A DNA stretch of 64,000 bases from Kurthia huakuii LAM0618 (GCF_000505545.1 NZ_AYTB01000017.1:124001-188000); one strand, 5' to 3'; positions 36,833 to 47,512 are shown, counted from the stretch's first letter. The notes: generated from the letters alone by a model not told the origin. Translations and numbers: made by a program.

Positions 36833-37975
36833 ATGCTAGATTTATTATGGAAAATTGTCATAATGGCTGTAATAGGTTCGGTTATTGGTGGATTCACGAA
36901 TCATATCGCCATTAAAATGTTGTTCCGTCCGCTAGAGGCGAAATATCTTTTTGGCTGGCGACTGCCATTTACGCCGGGGATTATTCCAAAACGACGTGGC
37001 GCCATTGCTGAGCAACTTGGGAAAACGGTCGTCAATTATTTATTAACACCAGAAATGTTCCGCAAAAAATTCTTTAATGCTGACAACCAACAAAAGGTTG
37101 AAGCAAAGGCTAATGAACTTATTCAACAATATATTTTTGCGGACGACAAAACATTAAATGATTGGTTAAAGCAAGCGGGCGTTGCCGATGCACCACAATT
37201 GATTGAGCAAAAAGTCGATATGGTCATTGAGCAACAAGTAAGTCATTTCAAAAACGTACTGTCAACGGATGCGATTGAAACGCTACTACCAGCAAGTTGG
37301 AATGCCAAAGTTGATGCGAAAATCCCTGAAGTTTCAAGTTATATTTTGACACGTGGGGATGATTACTTTGCATCGAGTCAAGGTTATTTAACGATTAAAG
37401 GCTTGATTGACAATTTCCTTGAATCAAAAGGAACGCTCGGTGGCATGGTACAAATGTTTTTAGGTGACAGCGATTCTATCGTGTTGAAAGTGCAAAAGGA
37501 AATTCATAACTTCCTTGTATCACCAGGCACATTCCAAATGGTCAACAATATTTTAACGACTGAGTGGGAAAAGCTACGCGTCCAAACAGTGCCACAAATT
37601 TTAGGTGACCTTGATTTCACAAGCGTAACGACAAACATTCAAACGTATGCGAAAAAAGAGTTAGCTATTGCCACACATTTAGACAAGCCACTTGTACACT
37701 ATTGGCCAACGGGTGCACAGCACTTAGCCGATCATGTCGTGCCACAAGTTGTCGCAACAAGCTTTGAAAAATTAGAAGCTAACTTAGAAGCGATGATTGG
37801 TCGCCTAGATATTGAGGAGCTTGTACGCGAGCAAGTCGATACGTTCCCATTAGAAGTGCTTGAAAAATTAGTGCTAGGCATCACAGGTCGCGAACTAAAA
37901 ATGATTACCGTACTTGGTTTTGTACTCGGTGCTTTCATCGGGGTATTCCAAGGAATTATTTCATATTTTATGTAG
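36833..37975 (+). CDS. yheB: DUF445 membrane protein YheB
   Basis: A 380-residue DUF445 protein with a hydrophobic helix at each end (about 5-25 and 357-378) and a long helical middle. Family marks: GGFTNHIAIKMLFRP (about 21-35), FTPGIIPKRRG and the GXXLGxxxG-like end GFVLGAFIGVFQG. ATG at 36833 follows AAGAAGGGTGA; an in-frame ATG at 36803 lacks a site. B. subtilis YheB was reported among forespore/germination-related or stress proteins, but function is not settled. Twelve bases before yheA, so an operon. Confidence 0.9.
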   Translation: MLDLLWKIVIMAVIGSVIGGFTNHIAIKMLFRPLEAKYLFGWRLPFTPGIIPKRRGAIAEQLGKTVVNYLLTPEMFRKKFFNADNQQKVEAKANELIQQYIFADDKTLNDWLKQAGVADAPQLIEQKVDMVIEQQVSHFKNVLSTDAIETLLPASWNAKVDAKIPEVSSYILTRGDDYFASSQGYLTIKGLIDNFLESKGTLGGMVQMFLGDSDSIVLKVQKEIHNFLVSPGTFQMVNNILTTEWEKLRVQTVPQILGDLDFTSVTTNIQTYAKKELAIATHLDKPLVHYWPTGAQHLADHVVPQVVATSFEKLEANLEAMIGRLDIEELVREQVDTFPLEVLEKLVLGITGRELKMITVLGFVLGAFIGVFQGIISYFM

Positions 37976-37987
37976 GGGGAATTACAG

Positions 37988-38335
37988 ATGATTAATATTT
38001 ATGACGATTTAAACAAATTAGAAGGCACATTCCGTCAAACGGAACAATTTAGCGCCTTAAAAACAGCAATTGAAGAAGTAAAACAAAATGATGAAGCAGT
38101 TGCGTTATTTGCGAAATTCCGCGAGCTACAAATGACGTTACAAGAAAAGCAAATGAAGGGTGAAGAAATCGGTGAAGATGAGCTACAATACGCGCAAAAA
38201 ACAGCGCAACTAGCTCAACAAAATGAAGCGATTTCAAAAATGCTAATGGCTGAAATGGCATTAAGCGAGTTAGTACAAGAAATCAATCGCGTATTAACAA
38301 AACCAATTCAAGCAATGTACGACGGCATTCAATAA
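37988..38335 (+). CDS. yheA: YlbF/YmcA-family protein YheA
   Basis: A 115-residue all-helical protein of the Com_YlbF family (UPF0342), the family of YlbF and YmcA that form part of the RicAFT complex. Sequence is MINIYDDLNKLEGTF-type with long amphipathic helices rich in Gln and Glu. It lacks the Cys residues used by RicAFT for iron-sulfur binding. Cotranscribed with yheB and followed by a strong terminator. Function unknown. Confidence 0.9.
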   Translation: MINIYDDLNKLEGTFRQTEQFSALKTAIEEVKQNDEAVALFAKFRELQMTLQEKQMKGEEIGEDELQYAQKTAQLAQQNEAISKMLMAEMALSELVQEINRVLTKPIQAMYDGIQ

Positions 38336-38347
38336 TATGCAAGTGAT

Positions 38348-38397
38348 AAAAAAGAGCACTTTCAAAGGGCGCAAATCCTTGAAAGTGCTCTTTTTTT
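38348..38397. terminator. Bidirectional terminator after yheA
   Basis: GAGCACTTTCAA/TTGAAAGTGCTC stem flanked by A and T runs; it also serves hemAT from the other side. Confidence 0.93.
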
Positions 38398-38399
38398 CG

Positions 38400-39701
38400 T
38401 TACGTACATTGTGCGACTAAATCAACCGAGGCATGATGAATGCGATTTGTATTTTCCTCGATGCCAGTAATCGTTGTATTTAAATAGTCAACATTACGCA
38501 CTAACGTATGACTACTCTGGCGTAACTCTTCCATGCGCGTTGAAATGGCCGAAAACGAGAGTGCTGTGACATGAATATTATGATTAGACGTTGTCACAAG
38601 CGTATCAAGTGACAATGATGTTTCAGCGATATGCTGTGTTTTTGCTAAGCTTTTGGCAACGATATCATTAACGGTTGCAACTGCTTTTGTCGTATTTTCT
38701 GATAGCTTGCGTACTTCACTTGCAACAATCGCAAAACCTTTGCCGTGTTCACCAGCGCGTGCAGCTTCAATCGAGGCATTGAGTGATAGTAAATTTGTTT
38801 CACTCGCAATGTCAGCAATAAGGCTCGCGATATCGGTAATCTGATTATTTAAGTCGTGAAGTTCCGCGATGTCGTGCTTAACTAGTTGCATCGTCTCATG
38901 AAGTTCGGTACTATTTTCTTCAGTGGCAAATAAGCGTTGCTGCTCTTCATGTGCAGAATGGGCAACTTCATCTGATAATGTATTGTTAAGTACAGATATT
39001 TTTTTCAAATCATCAAGCACATTAACAATAGATGAAATCGAATCATTCGTTTCAGCAGCGACGTTGCTAAGTGCAGAAGAGTTTGAGCGCACCGATGCGA
39101 CAATTGCTAAATTGGCATCATTTTTTTGCATGAGCGTCTGCTCGTAATCCGTTGCATACAATTCCAGTACGATTTGCTGCTCTAAATTTAAAATTTTCGA
39201 AACGGCTTTTAAAATTTCGAAACGTTCTGCTGTTTCATAACGTGTATTTTCGACAATCATAAAAAAGCCATTTAATAAATCTTGGAAAGCACACATATAC
39301 CACTTTGGCGCTAAACCAATTCGCGCGTGAACCGAGGCGATGCGCTGGCGTTTACGAACAAATTGCTCATCAATGACACCGTCAAATAATTCACCAAGAT
39401 GATGGGACAATGCTTTTTTTAGTCGCTCAAACGTGCTATTATGTTGAATAATTTGTTGGAGCGATGGTTCCTTTTGAAGATTTATATAAAAATTTTCAAC
39501 AAGAGATGTTAAATTATCCTTTAAAACAGGGCGCATTAATCGCAAAATAGCTAAATCACGCGTCGTTAAATGAATCATATCAAGTTGCGTATAAATATCG
39601 CCACGTAAATTTGCTGCGATATGTACGTTAGGCAATTCCACCTCTAACGCATGTTCAATAGATAAGACAGAAGATGTTCTTTTCCGCATATTGAAAAACA
39701 T
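38400..39701 (-). CDS. hemAT: Haem-based aerotaxis transducer HemAT
   Basis: A 433-residue soluble globin-coupled chemoreceptor. The N-terminal globin (about 20-180) has the proximal haem ligand His125 in [14 protein letters not shown] and a distal Tyr near residue 72. The C-terminal methyl-accepting signalling domain carries the hairpin tip ([20 protein letters not shown], then [20 protein letters not shown]). No membrane helix, as in B. subtilis HemAT, which senses oxygen for aerotaxis. No other chemotaxis gene is nearby, so the organism is presumably motile with che genes elsewhere. Confidence 0.93.
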   Translation of the reverse strand: MFFNMRKRTSSVLSIEHALEVELPNVHIAANLRGDIYTQLDMIHLTTRDLAILRLMRPVLKDNLTSLVENFYINLQKEPSLQQIIQHNSTFERLKKALSHHLGELFDGVIDEQFVRKRQRIASVHARIGLAPKWYMCAFQDLLNGFFMIVENTRYETAERFEILKAVSKILNLEQQIVLELYATDYEQTLMQKNDANLAIVASVRSNSSALSNVAAETNDSISSIVNVLDDLKKISVLNNTLSDEVAHSAHEEQQRLFATEENSTELHETMQLVKHDIAELHDLNNQITDIASLIADIASETNLLSLNASIEAARAGEHGKGFAIVASEVRKLSENTTKAVATVNDIVAKSLAKTQHIAETSLSLDTLVTTSNHNIHVTALSFSAISTRMEELRQSSHTLVRNVDYLNTTITGIEENTNRIHHASVDLVAQCT

Positions 39702-39792
39702 GATAAAAACCCCCGTTTTTTAGTAATTTTATTTACTTATACCTAAAAAAATGTTTATTTAAACTAAATTTGAAAGAAGTTGAACAAAACAA

Positions 39793-41316
39793 ATGAAATT
39801 CATTTCATTAAATAAGCCGTATCCACAAGATTGGATACGCCAAATCACACATATCGCTAATTTATTTTTTGAAGACTCAAAAGTAGTAAAAAAAGAGCAA
39901 GAAGTAGATTTAAGCGTTCATTTTACCGCTCAATTAGATGAAGATTATACAGCTCATGCAACATGTGAATTAGAAGATGTTGCAAGCGGCGCAAAATTTT
40001 ATACGGCATTCAATCAATCGTATGAAACAGAAGGCACCGATCGCGAACAAAATATTCGATTAAAACGTGCTGTATCGTATGTATTATTAGAAGCATTAGA
40101 ACAATTAACGGATATGCATCAAAAATGGGGGATTTTAACGGGCATTCGTCCAACGAAGCTTTATCATAAATTCCGCAAAGAAGGCTATTCAAGCGAAGCG
40201 ATTCGTGAAAAACTTGTCGCCGAGTTCCGCTTATCACATGAAAAAATTGATTTACTCGAACGTATCGTTGCAATTCAATTAAAAACGATTCCAGACATCG
40301 ATACGATTGGCGATGAAGTAAGTATTTATATCGGTATTCCATTTTGTCCAACAAAATGTGCTTACTGTACATTCCCAGCATATGCGATTCAAAGTAACCG
40401 CAAGCAAGGGCGCGTCAATACATTTTTAGATGGGCTGCATATCGAACTAGAACGTATGGGACAATGGCTAACGGACAATGATATGAAAATTACATCGGTT
40501 TATTGGGGTGGCGGCACACCAACATCGATTGAGGCAGATGAAATGGATGCGCTCTACGATACGATGTACAAACATTTCCCGCACCCAGAAACGATTCGTG
40601 AAGTAACCGTTGAAGCGGGACGACCAGATACAATCACATCAGAAAAATTAGCGGTATTGCGCAAATGGGGCATTGACCGTATTAGCGTCAACCCACAATC
40701 GTATACAGATGAAACGTTAAAAGCAATTGGCCGGCATCATACCGTACAAGAAACAATTGATAAGTTTTGGCTTGCGCGCGAAGAAGGTATGAACAATATC
40801 AATATGGATTTAATTATTGGCTTGCCAAACGAAGGAATTGAAGAGTTCGAGCATTCATTAGCTGAGTCTGAAAAAATGATGCCAGAATCACTAACAGTGC
40901 ACACACTATCATTTAAACGTGCATCTGAAATGACACATAACCGCGACAAGTATCAAGTAGCGGATCGTAAAACGGCTGAAGCAATGATGCACCGTGCACA
41001 CGAATGGAGTGATGCACACGACTATGCGCCGTATTATTTATACCGCCAAAAAAATATTTTAGGTAACTTAGAAAATGTTGGTTATTCAAAAGCTGGTGAA
41101 GAGAGTATCTATAATATTGTCATTATGGAAGAAGTACAAACAATTATCGGCATTGGTTGTGGTGCTTCAAGTAAATTTGTTGATGCTAAGACAGGGCGCA
41201 TTACACAACATCACAATCCGAAAGAGCCAGCTGCCTACATTTTGACGTATGAAGATGCCATTGAAAAGAAAATTGAAATTTTAAATGAACTTTATGGTAA
41301 AAAAGTGCAAAAATAA
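39793..41316 (+). CDS. hemZ: Oxygen-independent coproporphyrinogen III oxidase-like HemZ
   Basis: A 507-residue radical SAM enzyme of the HemN/HemW superfamily, with the longer N-terminal domain (~170 residues) characteristic of HemZ. The [4Fe-4S] triad is Cys185, Cys189 and Cys192 (CPTKCAYC), followed by GGGTPT (about 239-244). B. subtilis HemZ is induced under low oxygen and is implicated in anaerobic haem synthesis. It is transcribed divergently from the haem oxygen sensor hemAT, an apt functional pairing though possibly accidental. HemW-like activity is an alternative. Confidence 0.92.
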   Translation: MKFISLNKPYPQDWIRQITHIANLFFEDSKVVKKEQEVDLSVHFTAQLDEDYTAHATCELEDVASGAKFYTAFNQSYETEGTDREQNIRLKRAVSYVLLEALEQLTDMHQKWGILTGIRPTKLYHKFRKEGYSSEAIREKLVAEFRLSHEKIDLLERIVAIQLKTIPDIDTIGDEVSIYIGIPFCPTKCAYCTFPAYAIQSNRKQGRVNTFLDGLHIELERMGQWLTDNDMKITSVYWGGGTPTSIEADEMDALYDTMYKHFPHPETIREVTVEAGRPDTITSEKLAVLRKWGIDRISVNPQSYTDETLKAIGRHHTVQETIDKFWLAREEGMNNINMDLIIGLPNEGIEEFEHSLAESEKMMPESLTVHTLSFKRASEMTHNRDKYQVADRKTAEAMMHRAHEWSDAHDYAPYYLYRQKNILGNLENVGYSKAGEESIYNIVIMEEVQTIIGIGCGASSKFVDAKTGRITQHHNPKEPAAYILTYEDAIEKKIEILNELYGKKVQK

Positions 41317-41324
41317 GGGAATAA

Positions 41325-41370
41325 AGACGGTAACGACGGAATTTTCGTTGTGACTGTCTTTTTCTTTTTG
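41325..41370 (+). terminator. Terminator after hemZ
   Basis: AAAGACGGTAACGACGGAA pairs imperfectly with TTCGTTGTGACTGTCTTT, followed by T-rich sequence. Confidence 0.7.
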
Positions 41371-41451
41371 ATGTGGATAGCCTTTGAGTGAACATACTCG
41401 AGTTTGCTACAATAGGCTTAATGAACAGAGCATAGAACGGGGTTGAAAAAA

Positions 41452-42282
41452 ATGACCATTACAATGGAACGATTACAACAATTAATCGATGAAAATGTGA
41501 CATTACACCACATGAATGATCAAGAATTGAGTGAAGATATTTTACCGACATTAGCAACGTTACAACAATCGTTGCGAATACAACTACTAACATTATTAGA
41601 ACGTTTTGCACACAACGAACAAGTCGATTTCGCACGAAAAGAGCGCGTCATGCTGGAGCTCATTAGCGATGATTATTTATTTTATAATCAAGGCATGCTC
41701 GATAGCAAAGATGTCTACAAGCGTGCATACAGCATGAAAACATTAAGTTATTTCATTGATGCTCATAACAATGAACCTTTTATAGAAGATGCAGCTTATG
41801 AGCAGTTATACCGCGCCGTGATGCTATATATTCAGTTAGAGGAAGATGTGCGTAGCTATGGAAAAGAAGGTGGGCTTGTCCAACCTGTAGCATATGCGGT
41901 TGATGCGCTTGAAAAATTAATGCATGATGAACGTTTTCCGAAAGAGCAAAGTGCCAATCTTTTCCGCGTATTAGCAAATAAAATTGCTTGTTCATCTGTA
42001 CTTTATATCGGCGATGAAAAAGAGGTTCTATCAAAAGCAATCATGAATTTATTAAAAATTCATTTGGATGAAAAAGTGATTGAAGATTTCTTTGTTCGTG
42101 TACCTAAATTTATCACACGACAACAAGACAAGCTTCGTTCAGAGGAACAATTGTACTTATATAAAAATGTCACAGGCTTTTTATATGTCTTTCATTTGTA
42201 TGTTTACCGCAAAAACGTCCATAATTCGCTACTGAAAAGTATCAATCATTGTTTAGAAAAATTAACATTACAAATGAAATAG
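41452..42282 (+). CDS. DUF2785-like protein
   Basis: A 276-residue soluble helical protein. SDDYLFYNQGMLDSKDVYKRA (two conserved aromatic/acidic stretches) and a GGLVQPVAYAVDALEKLM segment resemble DUF2785 proteins, where the latter is usually a xWAHxxAHxAD motif; here the His are replaced, so the match is partial. ATG at 41452 is chosen over TTG at 41443 because of GGGG nine bases upstream. Stands alone. Function unknown. Confidence 0.65.
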   Translation: MTITMERLQQLIDENVTLHHMNDQELSEDILPTLATLQQSLRIQLLTLLERFAHNEQVDFARKERVMLELISDDYLFYNQGMLDSKDVYKRAYSMKTLSYFIDAHNNEPFIEDAAYEQLYRAVMLYIQLEEDVRSYGKEGGLVQPVAYAVDALEKLMHDERFPKEQSANLFRVLANKIACSSVLYIGDEKEVLSKAIMNLLKIHLDEKVIEDFFVRVPKFITRQQDKLRSEEQLYLYKNVTGFLYVFHLYVYRKNVHNSLLKSINHCLEKLTLQMK

Positions 42283-42299
42283 GGGAGTACAAAGTATCG

Positions 42300-42328
42300 A
42301 AAAGGCTGCGTATAACGTAGTCTTTTTT
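42300..42328 (+). terminator. Terminator after the DUF2785-like gene
   Basis: AAAGGCTGCGT, ATA, ACGTAGTCTTTTTT: ten-base stem with G-T pairs and T run. Confidence 0.75.
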
Positions 42329-42329
42329 A

Positions 42330-42831
42330 TATGTTTAATAGCTTATTAAATATATTAATATAGTAAAATGAAGATTATCGCTAGAAATACTAAAATATGA
42401 CATCTGATAACGAGAAAATTATCGTAAAATTCAGAAAAAATATTATTATAATAGCATTAATTAAGAATATTTATAGATAAAATTACAGCATTTTTTGTTC
42501 CAAAATGTCAAAAGACATAAAAAAAGTGATTATATAAAAAATGGTATAAATTGGTTTGCTAAATCATTATTGCATTCAGTTTATTCAGAAAACTATAAAA
42601 ATGCAATAAAATTAATAAAAATAACGTTTAAACAATGTATAATAAGTAATTTTTAATAAAAATACATTTACTGTGTAAATTGAAACAGAAAAATAAACTG
42701 TTCCAAATTGAACAAATTGTTTCGGATTTAAAAATTTTCGGAATACTTCTTTCTTTCTATTTATTTGTTTGATATAGTATTAATACGTTATAAATATAAC
42801 GCAAATTTTATATGTATTAGAGGGGAACAAC
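42330..42831 (+). promoter_or_regulatory. Long AT-rich upstream region of oppA1 with CodY-like motifs
   Basis: About 500 bases without a gene. Against the CodY consensus AATTTTCWGAAAATT, three sites stand out: AAAATTCAGAAAAAT near 42428 (three mismatches), TTTATTCAGAAAACT near 42580 (four) and AATTTTCGGAATACT near 42734 (three). A -10-like TATAGT near 42773, 16 bases after TTCTTT, could be the promoter. CodY repression of peptide transporters is established in Bacillus; its action here is inferred. Confidence 0.5.
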
Positions 42832-44460
42832 ATGAAAAAAAACTTTTTATGGGTAGCAATCCTCGCAGCTCTTACATTAGTGCTTGGTGCATGCGGCTTT
42901 GGCGGCGGAGATGAAAAGTCTGAAGATTCAAAATCAGAAGGCAAAACATTGAACCTATCAATCGCTTCAGAACCACCTAGCTTACATCCGCAATTAGCAA
43001 CGGATACACAATCTGGATCAATCTTAAACGGGGTATTTGAAGGTTTAACTCGTGTAGATGATAAAGGTAATGTTGAAAATGCGATGGCAGAAGATGTAAA
43101 AGTTAGCGATGATAAACTTACTTATACGTTCACATTACGTGACGACGCAAAATGGTCAAACGGTGACCAAGTAACAGCAGGCGATTTTGAATACGCTTGG
43201 AAATGGGCTTTAGAACCTAAAAATGCAGCTCAATACTCTTACATTTTCTACGCTATTAAAGGCGCAGAAGCTTACAACATGGGTAAAGGTAAAGCTGAAG
43301 ATGTTGGTGTGAAAGCGACTGATGATAAAACATTAGAAGTAACACTTAACAATCCAACACCGTACTTCTTAGAATTAACTGCATTCTATTCTTACATGCC
43401 AATTAACAAAAAAGTGGCTGAGAAAAATGACAAATGGTACGCAGACGCTGGTGAAGACTACGTAACAAACGGACCATACGCATTAAAAGAATGGAAACAT
43501 AATGACTCAGTAACATTAGCAAAATCTGATAACTACTGGGATAAAGGCAACGTAGATGTAGACACAATCAATGTAGCAATGGTTGAATCAGCAGCAACAG
43601 CTGACCGCTTATTCCAAAATGGAGACCTAGATTTCTTAGGTGCGCCATTCCAAACGGTATCTCTTGATAAAATTGATACATACAAAAAAGATAAATCATT
43701 ACAAATCACAGATACTGCGTCTGTATACTTATACAAATTCAATACAAAAGATGACGTAATGAAAAATGAAAACATTCGTAAAGCATTAACATTAGCAATC
43801 GACCGTCAAGGTTTAATTGACAATGTAACAAAAGGTGAACAAAAACCTGCTAACGGTATCGTACCAATGGCTATCAATGGTTGGGATTCACAACAAACAT
43901 TCTTTAAAGATAATGACATGAAAGGTGCAAAAGAAGCACTTGCTCAAGGTATGAAAGAACTTGGCATTAAAAATGCTTCTGACATCGACATTAAATTATC
44001 AATCAACACAGATGAAGCGCACGCAGCAATCGCACAATATGTTCAAGAAGGCTGGCACAAAAACTTAGGTATTAATGTAACAATTGATAACTCTGAATGG
44101 CAAGTTTACTTAGACAAAGTTGATAACGGTGATTTCCAAGTAGCGCGTATGGGTTGGACAGCTGACTACAACGATGCTACTTCATTCTTAGATCTTTACA
44201 CAACAGCTGACACAGGTAATAACCAAACTGGTTGGGAAAGCAAAGAATATCAAGCATTAATGGCAAAAGCTCAAAAAGAAACAGATGTTGAAAAACGTCT
44301 AGCACTTTTACAAGAAGCAGAAGCTGTATTTATGGCTGATTATCCAGCTGCACCAATCTATGATTACACTTCATTATTCGTAGTGAAAGATGGCATCACA
44401 GGTATGGAGCCAGATGTATTAGGTAACATCAACCTTAAAGGTGTAAAAATCGCGAAATAA
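42832..44460 (+). CDS. oppA: Oligopeptide-binding lipoprotein OppA1
   Basis: A 542-residue SBP_bac_5 family lipoprotein. Signal peptide ends in the lipobox LGAC with Cys21 as lipidation site; a GGGDEKSEDSKSE linker follows. The mature part starts with LNLSIASEPPSLHPQLATD, and NGVFEGLTRV, YAWKWAL and TGWESKEYQALM are typical OppA segments. It captures peptides outside the membrane and delivers them to OppBC. First gene of the first opp operon. The Tyr/Trp-rich pocket suggests sequence-independent peptide binding; specificity cannot be read. Confidence 0.93.
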   Translation: MKKNFLWVAILAALTLVLGACGFGGGDEKSEDSKSEGKTLNLSIASEPPSLHPQLATDTQSGSILNGVFEGLTRVDDKGNVENAMAEDVKVSDDKLTYTFTLRDDAKWSNGDQVTAGDFEYAWKWALEPKNAAQYSYIFYAIKGAEAYNMGKGKAEDVGVKATDDKTLEVTLNNPTPYFLELTAFYSYMPINKKVAEKNDKWYADAGEDYVTNGPYALKEWKHNDSVTLAKSDNYWDKGNVDVDTINVAMVESAATADRLFQNGDLDFLGAPFQTVSLDKIDTYKKDKSLQITDTASVYLYKFNTKDDVMKNENIRKALTLAIDRQGLIDNVTKGEQKPANGIVPMAINGWDSQQTFFKDNDMKGAKEALAQGMKELGIKNASDIDIKLSINTDEAHAAIAQYVQEGWHKNLGINVTIDNSEWQVYLDKVDNGDFQVARMGWTADYNDATSFLDLYTTADTGNNQTGWESKEYQALMAKAQKETDVEKRLALLQEAEAVFMADYPAAPIYDYTSLFVVKDGITGMEPDVLGNINLKGVKIAK

Positions 44461-44482
44461 TTCGCCTATTAGATTTACTTAT

Positions 44483-44508
44483 GGACTGCAGGCTAAGCCT
44501 AGCAGTCC
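44483..44508 (+). other. Intercistronic hairpin oppA1-oppB1
   Basis: GGACTGCAGGCTAAGCCTAGCAGTCC-type stem loop without a proper T run. Such structures after binding-protein genes usually stabilise the upstream mRNA and reduce readthrough, giving more binding protein than permease. Confidence 0.7.
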
Positions 44509-44546
44509 TCTTATTCTATTATTAAGAGGTTAAGGAGGCTGAAAGA

Positions 44547-45476
44547 ATGATTAAATTTATTTTAAAACGTTTAATGTACATTGTTGCTGCGTTATTCGTC
44601 ATTGTAACACTAACATTCTTCTTAATGAGAATTGCCCCTGGTAGCCCGTTTGCTTCTGAAAAAAGCTTACCGCCAGAAATTGAAGCAGCGCTACAAGAAG
44701 AATATGGTTTAGACAATCCTTGGTATATCCAATATAAGGACTATTTAGTATCAACAGCACAATTTGATTTTGGTGAATCAATGAAATACAAAGGTCGCTC
44801 AACAAACGATATGATTGCCGAGAGTTTCCCGATTTCGTTAACACTTGGTATTGAAGCGATGATTTTAGCAGTCGGACTCGGCGTTTTAGTCGGTGTTGTG
44901 ACAGCGTTGTATCATAATAAATTCCCGGATTATCTCGGTACGACAATCGCCGTACTCGGCATATCCGTCCCTTCCTTTATTTTAGCAGGTCTCTTGCAAT
45001 ACTTCGTAGGTCTGAAATGGCAGCTTCTCCCAATTAGTGGGTGGAACGGTTTCATCTATAGTATTATGCCGGCCTTTGCTATTGCCGTCACACATATGGG
45101 CTTCATCGCCAAACTTGTTCGTTCATCAATGCTTGAACAAAACAGTAGTGAATATGTGAAGATGGCACGTGCGAAAGGTCTTGGTAAATGGACGACCGTC
45201 TTCAAACATACCCTTCGAAATGCCCTTCTACCGGTAGTTACTTACTTAGGACCACTATTTGCTGGGGTTATCACAGGTAGTTTCATCGTCGAACAAATCT
45301 TCGCGATTCCTGGTTTAGGTAAGTACTTCGTAACAAGTATTACAAACCGTGACTATACGGTTATTATGGGTACGACAGTGTTCTACTCAATTATCTTATT
45401 ATTCGCAGTATTAATCGTCGATATTATTTATGGCTTCATCGATCCACGAATTAATCTGAAGGGAGGAAAAAAATAA
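44547..45476 (+). CDS. oppB: Oligopeptide ABC permease OppB1
   Basis: A 309-residue inner-membrane permease with six helices and the BPD_transp_1 EAA loop (EYVKMARAKGLGKWTTVFKH, about 204-223). The [18 protein letters not shown] external segment after TM1 is typical of OppB/DppB. Forms the channel with OppC. Its TAA overlaps the oppC ATG by one base. Confidence 0.93.
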   Translation: MIKFILKRLMYIVAALFVIVTLTFFLMRIAPGSPFASEKSLPPEIEAALQEEYGLDNPWYIQYKDYLVSTAQFDFGESMKYKGRSTNDMIAESFPISLTLGIEAMILAVGLGVLVGVVTALYHNKFPDYLGTTIAVLGISVPSFILAGLLQYFVGLKWQLLPISGWNGFIYSIMPAFAIAVTHMGFIAKLVRSSMLEQNSSEYVKMARAKGLGKWTTVFKHTLRNALLPVVTYLGPLFAGVITGSFIVEQIFAIPGLGKYFVTSITNRDYTVIMGTTVFYSIILLFAVLIVDIIYGFIDPRINLKGGKK

Positions 45477-46411
45477 TGACTCAATCAAATGAAAATTTAC
45501 CGAAAATTTCAAAAGATAAATTTACAATTGTCGGTGGTAAACATGATAAAACAGATCAATTAGCTGAAAAATCGGTATCATTTTGGAAAGAAGTGCGCCT
45601 ACGTTTTATGCACAATAAATTAGCGATTGTTGGGTTCTTTATTTTAATCATCGTGGCGTTAATGGCTATTTTCGTCCCATGGTTATCTCCGTATAGCTAT
45701 CGTGAACAACTAGGTGTTTACAATGCACCTCCTTCAGCAGCACACTGGTTCGGTACAGATGACCTTGGTCGTGATATTTTCGTACGTGTATGGTTCGGTG
45801 CTCGAATTTCATTATTTATTGGTTTATCAGCAGCCGTTATTGATTTAATTATCGGTGTTGCATGGGGCTCTATTGCTGGTCTTGCAGGTGGTCGTGTTGA
45901 TGATATTATGATGCGTATTGCCGACGTGTTAACGGCAGTTCCGTACCTTTTAGTTGTAATTATTCTTTTAGTTGTATTACAACCAGGTTTATTACCAATG
46001 ATCATCGCGCTTTCTATTACAGGTTGGGTAAATATGGCCCGTATCGTACGTGGTGAAGTTCTTTCTATTAAGAGTCGAGAATATGTATTAGCAGCGCGTA
46101 CATTAGGTGCCAATACAACACATATTATTATGAAACATTTAGTTCCAAATGCATTAGGTGCTATTTTAGTAACAATGACATTAACAATTCCAAGTGCTAT
46201 CTTCACAGAGTCATTCTTAAGTTATTTAGGCTTAGGTGTACCACAACCAATGGCTTCTTGGGGTACGATGGCATCAGACGGGAACAACGCTTTAGATACT
46301 GCGCCGTGGCGTCTAATCTTCCCAGCGATTTTAATTTCGGTGACAATCTTTGCATTTAACGCAGTAGGCGATGGTTTACGCGATGCGTTAGATCCAAAAC
46401 TTCGTAAATAA
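45476..46411 (+). CDS. oppC: Oligopeptide ABC permease OppC1
   Basis: A 311-residue permease with an N-terminal cytoplasmic extension (about 1-45), then six helices. The conserved [21 protein letters not shown] segment spans about 90-110 and the EAA loop is [20 protein letters not shown] (about 202-221). Partner of OppB. Translationally coupled to oppB. Confidence 0.93.
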   Translation: MTQSNENLPKISKDKFTIVGGKHDKTDQLAEKSVSFWKEVRLRFMHNKLAIVGFFILIIVALMAIFVPWLSPYSYREQLGVYNAPPSAAHWFGTDDLGRDIFVRVWFGARISLFIGLSAAVIDLIIGVAWGSIAGLAGGRVDDIMMRIADVLTAVPYLLVVIILLVVLQPGLLPMIIALSITGWVNMARIVRGEVLSIKSREYVLAARTLGANTTHIIMKHLVPNALGAILVTMTLTIPSAIFTESFLSYLGLGVPQPMASWGTMASDGNNALDTAPWRLIFPAILISVTIFAFNAVGDGLRDALDPKLRK

Positions 46412-46431
46412 ACAATAAAGTAGGTGAGAAA

Positions 46432-47511
46432 ATGAGTGAAAATTTATTAGAAGTTAAAAACTTAAAAATCAACTTCAAAACATATGCTGGTATCGTACAA
46501 GCCGTACGTGGCGTAAACTTTGAAGTGAAACAAGGCGAAACACTTTGTATCGTAGGTGAATCAGGTTCAGGGAAATCTGTAACAAGTAATGCGTTAATGA
46601 AACTCATTCCTCAGCCACCTGGTATCTATGAAGAAGGCCAGATTTTATTTGATGGTCGTGACCTCGTGCCAATGACTGAAAAAGAAATGACAAAAATTCG
46701 CGGTAATGAAATTGCGATGATTTTCCAAGATCCAATGACAGCACTCAATCCAACGATGCGCATCGGGAAACAAATCATGGAAGTTATTTTAAAGCATAAT
46801 AAAAATGTTTCAAAAGCAGATGCAAAAAAACGTGCGATTGAATTGATTGACCAAGTGGGTATTCCATTCCCAGAGCAACGATTCAAGCAATATCCACATG
46901 AATTTTCAGGTGGTATGCGCCAACGTATCGTTATTGCCATTGCACTTGCAGCAGAACCAAAACTACTAATTGCCGATGAACCAACAACGGCGCTTGATGT
47001 AACAATCCAAGCGCAAATCATCGAATTAATGAAGGAAATTCAACGTACCAGTAATACGGCGATTATTTTTATTACGCATGACCTTGGTGTTGTAGCTAAT
47101 ATTGCAGACCGCGTAGCTGTTATGTATGCGGGGCAAATTGTCGAGTATGGTACAGCGAATGAAATTTTCTACAATCCAAAACATCCATATACGTGGGGTT
47201 TACTTGGCTCAATGCCAGACCTTGATAACGATGCAGATCAATTATTACGCACGATTCCAGGTTCGCCGCCGGATTTAATTCACCCGCCAAAAGGGGACGC
47301 ATTTGCGGCGCGTAATGAATACGCAATGCAAATCGATTATGAACAAGACCCACCAATGTTTGAAGTTAGCGCGACACATTTCGCAAAAACATGGTTATTA
47401 CATCCTGATGCGCCAAATGTGCCGGTGCCAGAAGCGGTACGCAAACGTATTGAAGGATATATTCAAAAAAATAAAGAAGCAGGTATCGATTTAGGAAAGG
47501 TTGGTGAATAG
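46432..47511 (+). CDS. oppD: Oligopeptide ABC ATPase OppD1
   Basis: A 359-residue ATPase: Walker A GESGSGKS (about 40-47), signature FSGGMRQR, Walker [13 protein letters not shown] and the switch His in FITHDLG. A C-terminal OppD/OppF extension (about 235-325, GLLGSMPDL and [19 protein letters not shown]) follows; unlike many OppD proteins I see only one Cys-poor form of the extension, so the usual iron-sulfur cysteines are lacking. Pairs with OppF to power import. Confidence 0.93.
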   Translation: MSENLLEVKNLKINFKTYAGIVQAVRGVNFEVKQGETLCIVGESGSGKSVTSNALMKLIPQPPGIYEEGQILFDGRDLVPMTEKEMTKIRGNEIAMIFQDPMTALNPTMRIGKQIMEVILKHNKNVSKADAKKRAIELIDQVGIPFPEQRFKQYPHEFSGGMRQRIVIAIALAAEPKLLIADEPTTALDVTIQAQIIELMKEIQRTSNTAIIFITHDLGVVANIADRVAVMYAGQIVEYGTANEIFYNPKHPYTWGLLGSMPDLDNDADQLLRTIPGSPPDLIHPPKGDAFAARNEYAMQIDYEQDPPMFEVSATHFAKTWLLHPDAPNVPVPEAVRKRIEGYIQKNKEAGIDLGKVGE

Positions 47512-47512
47512 A

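Noticed and set aside
39702-39792. Sigma-D (motility) promoter for hemAT
   Set aside because: No convincing TAAA-N15-GCCGATAT match in the short intergenic region; the nearest candidate lacks the -10 core.
45718-46206. 162-codon minus-strand frame opposite oppC1 (and the similar one opposite oppC2)
   Set aside because: It recurs because the paralogous sense genes are conserved; there is no start context and composition is antisense-like.
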